A stretch of 64,000 nt of DNA from AP-15 sp963797115 (lineage in GTDB: Bacteria > Pseudomonadota > Alphaproteobacteria > ATCC43930 > CGMCC-115725). Each line of letters starts with the position of its first letter. Within the stretch, counting starts at the first letter, position 1. A program made the position numbers and the translations under genes. The notes under the pieces were generated by a model. That model did no database searches and was not told the origin of the DNA. It saw nothing but the letters and a program-made list of their open reading frames with translations. The stretch lies in assembly GCA_963797115.1 (NCBI GenBank), contig CAWCOH010000005.1, positions 434,001-498,000 of the forward strand. The letters are read 5' to 3'. Shown piece after piece: positions 59,001 to 64,000 of the stretch.

Positions 59001-59385
59001 CGTCGCCGGTAAATTGCGGCGTGGTACCGCCGTAGCGACGCACCTCGGCAAGGCTCGATCCGAGAAATCCGTAAACCAGGTCGCGCATCCCCTCCGCTCC
59101 GAGGCGTTCAGTGAGGGGGGTGGAGTTGACGATGTCGCAAAACAGCACGGTGACCTGCTTCATTTCGCCGGGAAGGGTGCTTACGCCCCCGGGGGTTTCG
59201 AGGTATGGGGCGGCCAATTCTCGGAAACCCGGCGATGCGAGCCGCACCCCGCATTGCCCGCAGAATTTGTGTTCCGGGGGGTTAGCGGCTCCGCATGACG
59301 GGCAGTCGGAACTGAGCGCCGCCCCGCACTGCCCGCAGAACTTCGCGCCGGCCGGGCAGTCTGCGTCACACCGGGGGCACCTCAT
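56095..59385 (-). CDS. zinc-ribbon, class III cyclase, AAA ATPase and TPR regulator
   Basis: 1096 residues. Order: two zinc ribbons (MRCPRCDADCPAGAKFCGQC; CPSCGAANPPEHKFCGQC), a class III nucleotide-cyclase domain with VTVLFCDIVNSTPL and QFTGDGFMALFGAP, an AAA/ATPase P-loop VGLVGEPGIGKSRLL with LVLVLEDLHWVD (Walker B), and a long TPR array to the C-terminus. It probably couples nucleotide or ATPase signalling to cAMP-type output. It is a close relative in layout of the gene whose C-terminal part starts at 63175. Confidence 0.9.
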   Translation of the reverse strand: MRCPRCDADCPAGAKFCGQCGAALSSDCPSCGAANPPEHKFCGQCGVRLASPGFRELAAPYLETPGGVSTLPGEMKQVTVLFCDIVNSTPLTERLGAEGMRDLVYGFLGSSLAEVRRYGGTTPQFTGDGFMALFGAPLTQEDHVRRALLAARAIQRVLREDSETADPERPELTVRIGINTGSVVFGPVSDNLSMDYTVIGDTANVAARLQQAAEPGTILVSETTRSLAQGYARVEPIGALVLKGKAEPISAYRLLDVSHRRSGLRELPSPRNAVFVDRVSELAILNNFLRQVENGHGQAVGLVGEPGIGKSRLLAEFRRQVADERVSWVEGRCLSYGTAIPYLLALDLLRNSCGIIETDTPDTVAEKVHAGLRTVAMDQDEERTILLHLLEIKGVAGSPALSNPEAIKSKAFETLRQLFVKNSQQHPLVLVLEDLHWVDKVSEEFLGFLAENVQNARVLLLATYRPGYQPPWIGKSYAGQRPLQPLSRDDSIQMVRSVLRPEHLVDLVTQEIVAKADGNPFFLEQLALHAGEARDLRSDLMVPDTIHDVVMARIDRLPDETKRLLQTAAVIGREFPLRLLKAMWQGTGPIEGQLRELSRLEFLYERPETDGTVYVFRHALTQETAYGSLLERHRRAYHRAVGETLEELYSGRAEEVAELLALHFGRSEEAEKSVDYAILAAEKSQRRWANNEALSYFGGALRRLDLLPDTVPNQLRRIDAVIKQADSRFAFGGHAEHIQALDNIRNFVDQIGDHKRHATWHYWRGFADMLTGGHPDIAIDHCNKAAAFAAAAGLDEIKPYVESCLAQAYLIAGRLHEAIEVGERALASFEMLGNLWWAVRTIAHLSPAAIALGDWNSSLQYCSRAIEYGATVSDVRLRIIGLWRMGATYIQQGDPERGVSCCNEALTLEPLPYDAAMTKGARGYGEIKAGRVDAGIADLHEAVAWLENSHLGYTPRRFALWLAEGHLHQGDRAAAQSLIEDVLETSRKTGYLHFEGVACWLIGECLASEDPASAERHTETAMAILESIGARNDLARAIMTRAALRQAEGDLTTARRLLGEAEEIFQALGTLDEQARVQAARTALSRGAPIGLILAI

Positions 59386-59424
59386 GGGCGTCTTATCCGA
59401 TACCAGTCGTTGGCGGCGCTCGGC

Positions 59425-60600
59425 TCAGCCTCTTCCCCACAGCTCTCCGGATGCGATGCGTGCGCCTTCGGCGAGGGCCGCGAGCTTGGTCCACACCACG
59501 CTCGGATGGACCTCGCATGAGGTCGAGAAGCTGGCAAAGCCGCAATCGGCGCCGGCAATCACCCGCTCGCGTCCGACAACGCCGGCGAAGCGGCCGATCC
59601 GCTGCGCGATGGCTTCGGGATGCTCGACGAGGTTGGAGGCGTGGGTGATGACCCCGGGGATCAGCACCTTGCCGTCCGGCAGCCTGGCGGTTTCCCAGAC
59701 CCGCCATTCATGCTCATGGCGCGGATTTCCGGCTTCGAACGAATAGGCGCCGGCTTGCACGCCGAGCATGATATCGACGATGTGCTTCAATTCCATGTCG
59801 TGGACGCGCGGGCCCATATTGATGCTGTAGCAGGTGTGGTAGCGGATGCGCTCGGCCGGAATGCCGCGCAGCGCGTGGTTCAACAGCTCGACGCTGGCGG
59901 AAGCCCATTTGCGGCATTGGGCGAGGTCGATCTCCGGGTGCATCGCCCAGTGGCTGGCAAGCTGCGGATCGTCGATCTGCAAGACCAAGCCGGCATCGAC
60001 GACCGCCTGGTATTCCTCGTGCAGCGCGTCGGCCAGCGCCACCCGGAACTCCTCGTCGGTCCTGTAGTACTCGTTGGCGTTCCAATTGGCGAGGTTGGTC
60101 GGCGAGACCGCCGGCATGAAAGCTTCCTCGCACGCGATCCCGGAAAGCGCGGCCCGCAGATTGCCGATGTCCTGCTGCAGTGCCTGATGCCCGCGATAGG
60201 AAATCGGGCCGGTGCACACCCATTGGGTCGGCGGCGCCCGACCGGCTGCACCCGGCATTTGCGCGGCCCATTGGTAATACTCCGGGAAGGCCTGATGCTC
60301 GCGCGACCCGCTCCAGCCGCTCCTGCCGCCGGCACTCTTGCGTGGCTCGATGCCGGCGAGCCGCTCGTTGACATACGGAATGAACCCGAAACGGCCCATT
60401 TCCCCATCGGCGACGATGTCGATACCGGCATCGGCCTGCTTCTTGACGACCTCGGCGACGGCGCTTTTGATCCGGTTCTTGTGGGCCCCGGCGTCGAACG
60501 CCTCGCCCCCTTCCTTCGCCTGGATCATTTCCAGCAGATCGGCTGGCCGCGGCAGGCTGCCGACGTGCGTGGTGAGGATGCGTTGCGTGCTCTGTTTCAT
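59425..60600 (-). CDS. MetE C-terminal-like (cobalamin-independent methionine synthase family) protein
   Basis: 391 residues matching the catalytic barrel of MetE: TTHVGSLPRPADLLEMIQ, DIVADGEMGRFGFIPYVNER, VLQIDDPQLASHWAMHPEID, RYHTCYSINMGPRVHD (zinc His-x-Cys) and VIAGADCGFASFSTSC (zinc Cys). The N-terminal half of MetE is missing, as in many short homologues that use other methyl donors or acceptors. It probably transfers a methyl group to homocysteine or a similar thiol. The 3' end is 40 bases from the upstream start of the cyclase gene. Confidence 0.8.
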   Translation of the reverse strand: MKQSTQRILTTHVGSLPRPADLLEMIQAKEGGEAFDAGAHKNRIKSAVAEVVKKQADAGIDIVADGEMGRFGFIPYVNERLAGIEPRKSAGGRSGWSGSREHQAFPEYYQWAAQMPGAAGRAPPTQWVCTGPISYRGHQALQQDIGNLRAALSGIACEEAFMPAVSPTNLANWNANEYYRTDEEFRVALADALHEEYQAVVDAGLVLQIDDPQLASHWAMHPEIDLAQCRKWASASVELLNHALRGIPAERIRYHTCYSINMGPRVHDMELKHIVDIMLGVQAGAYSFEAGNPRHEHEWRVWETARLPDGKVLIPGVITHASNLVEHPEAIAQRIGRFAGVVGRERVIAGADCGFASFSTSCEVHPSVVWTKLAALAEGARIASGELWGRG

Positions 60601-60643
60601 CGCTTCCCTCCCGTCTGGCGGGCAGGGTAGCGCGAAAGGCCGA

Positions 60644-62087
60644 TCAGGTCAGCACCGTGCGAAGTGCGGTGATCGATGGCATGAAGAAATAGCCAGCGGC
60701 GGTCAGCTTTACGAATTGCTCCGGGATCGCGAGAGCCGTCCGACGGCTGCCGGTCGGATAGTTCGGATAAGGCTCATCCATCTCGCGTGCCCCGTTTTCG
60801 GGCGCCTGCCCGATGATCGGGTCGAACCCCGGCACCACTGGAGCGCCGCCGCCGGGACGCCGCTTGCCGCCAACAAAGCCGGGGTCGTTCGCCTGGCTCT
60901 GGATGTACTCGAACTGCCGCTTGATCGAGGTCTGGTAGCAGACGAACATCAGTCCCCGTTTGTGCTTCGTCGTCGTTTCACCCGGCGCGACCTCGGGACC
61001 AAACGCGATCCCCTGGCGAATGATGCGGTGCCGCTGGACCTCCGCCTCGTTCCCGGTGTCGTCTCGGGGACGAACCTTTCGAATGTGCGCAGCGTACGGA
61101 CATTTGCGTTGCTCGGGATCAGTGCCGAACAGGAAGTCATTGCGTCGCATCTGGTCGTCCCCGAGCGCTGGGGTCGTCGCGCCGCGGCGCCAACTCTAGG
61201 GGCGCGCCGCTCTTCCAGCGGCCGACCATCCGGGCAGCCAACAGTTCCGGATCCATCCCGAGCCGCACCGCCTGCTCCCGCACGAACCTCCAGAACTCGG
61301 GCACTTTTTGCTCCAGGCGCCGGAAAACCATGTGAGAGCCGTTGCGCATCCATGGCGCCGCGGTATGGGGAGGCAGCCCCGCCTCATGCGGATCTTCGGC
61401 ATGCTGGCCTGGATAGCCGAACACGAATTCGCCCGGCCAGATTAAATCCTGCCCTTGCCGCTGCTCGGGGTCGCGCCACGCGTCCCCGACTGTCGTCAGA
61501 CCGCGTATGCCCGGCTGTGAGATGTCATCGAGAAAGCCAAAATGCTCGAGCCGGCGCTGTGTCCCTGGCCGGGTCTGGCCGATTTCCGAATAGACGACCT
61601 TAATGGACCCAGCCAATACCCCAAGTAGTTCGTTGGACTGAAAAGTTACTGATAATGCGTTGGCACCAGTAACCAGAAGGACGCCGTCAACCCGGTCTGA
61701 ATTGAATTTCCGCAGCCAAGCCGCTTTGGGTGGATCGTGCAAGGCCGCGATCGTGTCCGGATGATCGGCGCCCTTTTCAAATGCGGGATCGAGCTGCGGG
61801 CGATCCGCACCGATGAGCTGTGTTAATCCGTCCTTGGTAAACCCAAGATTAAGGCCACGAAACGGTTCTCCCGTTCGCCCTCCCCAATTCTTGCGACGTT
61901 GAACAATAAATTCCCGTTGCCTCACCCGCTCTGCGCTCGTGATCCTTTGGAGCACAAGGCCTTTTAAGAGCCCCTTAAAAGAGGCTACGTCACCAATCTT
62001 GAAGAAAATAAAATTCTCAGCATTCTTTTGCAGGCCGAGCAGAATGTCACCTTGAATTTCGTTCAGGTCCAGCGTCGGCGGTCTCAT
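60644..62087 (-). pseudogene. Dyp-type haem peroxidase, one frameshift
   Basis: ATG 62087 starts LDLNEIQGDILLGLQKNAEN, the Dyp N-terminus, and continues through GFLDDISQPG to PRRDDPS near 61170. A run of four C then shifts the frame; dropping one C links PRRDDPALGDDQMRRNDFLF to the rest (CPYAAHIRKVRPRDD with the proximal His; KRGLMFVCYQTSIKRQFEYI) and the stop at 60644, about 479 residues. The distal motif is GFLDD where G-x-x-D-G is usual. The enzyme would oxidise dyes, lignin-type phenols or metals. Confidence 0.8.
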
Positions 62088-62266
62088 CGACGTCTCACTC
62101 GCCGTGTTACCGTGATTACTACGAGCAGTTCACGGCCGTCGCTGTTCCTGCGCAGTAGCGCGCATGCGACATTGGCTAAGCAAGAGCCGCCAAAGTCGAA
62201 GGCGATCATCGGCCAGCGACCGGGACCGTTTGGCCAAAGCGTTCCGAAAATTCATCCTTCCAAAGA

Positions 62267-62830
62267 TCATTCCCCGCCATCCTCATAGCCAATCAACATG
62301 TAGGCGGTGATCCAGTGAGGCAGTCCTAATTGCGGTCGGTGGGGTTTTCCGAGATCAACGGCTTTGTAGCGATACTTGATCCGGAGCGCCTTATTGATTT
62401 GTTGGGGCAAGCTTTTGAAATACCATTCCTTTGGCATTGTGTATGGGCCATCAACCTCGACCTCAACCTGGCTGAGTTTGTTGTCTGCCCATTTCTCGAA
62501 GTCCGGATTTCCCGTGTAAACATTCATGTCATGCATGCTGTCCGATGTGTAAGGATTGTGGCTGCTGATCAATGAAACTATTGCCTCGTTCGTACGAATA
62601 CCCATAATACGAGCGAAAGCGCCGACCAGAGCATCATCATTTATTACGTTATTGATCAAAGTGACCAGATGATCGGCGCTAACCCTGGTCATTGGGGGTA
62701 TCGCGGTGTCGGTCCCGGCATAAATCTTCATTATCATCGCCGGCCCATCAGCAAGTGGTGGTTGACCTGCTGGAAGCCCTTCATTAATCAGCGCGCGGAT
62801 CTCATCGGGAGTATAGTTTTTTCCAGGCAT
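62267..62830 (-). CDS. hypothetical protein
   Basis: 187 residues, starting MPGKNYTPDEIRALINEGLP, with AIPPMTRVSADHLVTLINNV, GIRTNEAIVSLISSHNPYTS, DFEKWADNKLSQVEVEVDGP and a C-terminus WITAYMLIGYEDGGE. No signal peptide or membrane segment. Base composition is lower in GC than the neighbours. I do not recognise the family. It follows the Dyp gene on the same strand with a 180-base gap, so a link is possible. Confidence 0.6.
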   Translation of the reverse strand: MPGKNYTPDEIRALINEGLPAGQPPLADGPAMIMKIYAGTDTAIPPMTRVSADHLVTLINNVINDDALVGAFARIMGIRTNEAIVSLISSHNPYTSDSMHDMNVYTGNPDFEKWADNKLSQVEVEVDGPYTMPKEWYFKSLPQQINKALRIKYRYKAVDLGKPHRPQLGLPHWITAYMLIGYEDGGE

Positions 62831-63034
62831 TCCGCAGATCTCCTCTGTTGCTGTGCGCGGTTGGTTCGACGATCGACCGTGTCCTACTCGGAAAGACGGC
62901 GCACCGAAGCGAGCCCATCCCTGGCATGATCTTAAAGCAAATCGCCCGCCTGAGGAGGGATATTAGCCCACATTCCCCAGAGGGACGGCTCATCCGCCCA
63001 TGCTCGTCAGCGTCGTTGAGGAATCGGTCGTGGG

Positions 63035-63052
63035 GTGTGAGGTAGTTCACAC
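63035..63052. promoter_or_regulatory. perfect dyad, possible operator
   Basis: GTGTGA at 63035-63040 and TCACAC at 63047-63052 form a symmetric dyad with a 6-base centre, in the 340-base gap 62831-63174 between the hypothetical gene and the TPR gene. The gap has no convincing gene on either strand. The site is about 200 bases upstream of the start of the hypothetical gene, which reads away from it. Confidence 0.3.
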
Positions 63053-63174
63053 TTCGAATAAAAATTTGTCTAGCCGACATTCAGCAGATTTCTGGACCGG
63101 CTAGCGACCATCGTCTGGTTTTAGACGTCCATGGTAAGAGCTCCGGCCGCGACGGGTGTCGTGGGCAATTGAAC

Positions 63175-64000
63175 TCAAGCGTCATGCTGCAACTCATCAA
63201 GCGCCGCTTTAACCCGAGCGGGTTCGTCGCGAGTGCCGAGGTTCCGGAAGATCGCATCAGCCTGGGTCAGCAATTCCCCCGAGATTCGGTCGCTCCCCTC
63301 GGCGTGCCGAAGTTTCGCCTTTGTGACCAAGGCCTTTGCGAAATCGTTTCTTGCTCCTATGCGGTCGAGAATGCGGATCGCGGCTTCGACATGCGCGTCT
63401 GCCTCCAACGGCGCATCTCTGGCAAGACACTCACTGATCAGCCGATGCGCTATGCCTTCGAAATGGACGTATCCTGCCGCCTGGGCTGCGCTAAGGACTT
63501 CTTCGGCGAGCGGGCGGGCGCTGGCGTGGTCGCGCCGCACTATGTGGCTCTCGGCGAGACGCAGTGTGGTGAGTAAGCGCATGTGGCCGAGGCGGGAGGT
63601 TTGAAACCAGGCGGCACCTTCTTGTAGCTCGGCGATGCCAGCCTCGACTTGTCCGGACTTGAATAATCCATAACCGCGAAGCGCTTTTGCAGTCGCGACA
63701 TCAAACGGAATGGATTTGATCGCGAGCGCGCGATCACAGAATTCTAACCCTCGATCGGTGTCGCCTTGCTGGATGTAAGCGGATGCCGTCCGCCACAGCG
63801 CGGCCATCTTCGAGCGCAAGTCATTGAGCACCTCGCTATGATCGAGCGCACGGCGGCAGTAAGCAAGGCTAGCCTCCCATTCGCCGAGACAATTCGCTGC
63901 CGAGCTCAAATGCCAGAGGGCCCTGCTCGCCCACCACAGATTGCCGCTCGCCTCAAAGATCGATAGCGCTTGTTCCCCGGTCTCAATTGCGGACCGCAAT
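63175..64000 (-). CDS. TPR region of a cyclase/ATPase regulator (partial)
   Basis: The gene starts beyond the right edge; the visible 275 residues form an array of TPRs (ETGEQALSIFEASGNLWWAS, GEWEASLAYCRRALDHSEV, YIQQGDTDRGLEFCDRALAI) and end DELQHDA at 63175. The segment NLWWASRALWHLSSAANCLG and several others match the C-terminal TPRs of the 1096-residue protein at 56095-59385. This is therefore a paralogue and probably also carries a cyclase and P-loop domain outside the window. Confidence 0.8.
   Translation of the reverse strand, partial: LRSAIETGEQALSIFEASGNLWWASRALWHLSSAANCLGEWEASLAYCRRALDHSEVLNDLRSKMAALWRTASAYIQQGDTDRGLEFCDRALAIKSIPFDVATAKALRGYGLFKSGQVEAGIAELQEGAAWFQTSRLGHMRLLTTLRLAESHIVRRDHASARPLAEEVLSAAQAAGYVHFEGIAHRLISECLARDAPLEADAHVEAAIRILDRIGARNDFAKALVTKAKLRHAEGSDRISGELLTQADAIFRNLGTRDEPARVKAALDELQHDA

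Overview
The window looks like chromosomal DNA of a soil-type alphaproteobacterium. GC is high (about 63% by eye), there is a PrmA/DUF1127 neighbourhood, CreA, CoxL-like molybdoenzymes and several TolB/TPR-linked adenylate cyclases. I cannot name a genus. I saw no rRNA, tRNA or CRISPR array.

Layout. 1-5.2 kb: the start of a cyclase gene, a DUF5681 protein, a ketopantoate-reductase-like protein and an SDR epimerase/MFS pair. 5.1-8.2 kb: a TPR protein, a decayed PQQ-dehydrogenase tail, a Tat-exported GH10 xylanase and a molybdenum-hydroxylase relic. 8.24-10.26 kb: an IS1634-type insertion sequence. 10.3-13.7 kb: a broken siderophore receptor plus PepSY membrane protein. 13.8-28.8 kb: a methylotrophy island with a TonB receptor, a NarL-type two-component pair, pqqABCDE, lanthanide-type methanol dehydrogenase xoxF, cytochrome xoxG, xoxJ, a pentapeptide protein, and a PedC-like ABC permease with no ATPase beside it. 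28.9-32.2 kb: broken accessory genes and cyclase paralogues. 32.2-42.1 kb: UvrD helicase, PrmA, DUF1127, aminopeptidase P, an M20 peptidase, a LigB extradiol dioxygenase and a Rieske oxygenase. 42.1-45.5 kb: a lower-GC two-gene module (HEPN-like protein plus KGGVGR-type ATPase) that resembles a defence system. 45.6-51.8 kb: CysQ, CoxL-like subunit, CreA, MFS and a luciferase-like oxidoreductase. 51.9-54.7 kb: a secreted protein followed by YcaO and TfuA, a candidate RiPP or thioamidation locus. 54.7-64 kb: a metalloprotease lipoprotein, a large zinc-ribbon cyclase/ATPase/TPR regulator, a MetE-like protein, a Dyp peroxidase, a hypothetical protein and the tail of another TPR regulator.

Two themes cross the regions. 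First, a cis-element made of two tandem 11-bp units, then TCTGCAGC-N15-GGTTG, lies about 200-240 bp upstream of xoxF, the LigB dioxygenase and the secreted-protein/YcaO/TfuA locus; it may tie the three into one regulon. Second, many genes carry one recoverable frameshift or stop. Several indels fall in homopolymer runs, so assembly error must be separated from true decay. The siderophore-receptor/PepSY block, the PQQ-dehydrogenase tail and the 29.8 kb cyclase fragment look truly degenerate.
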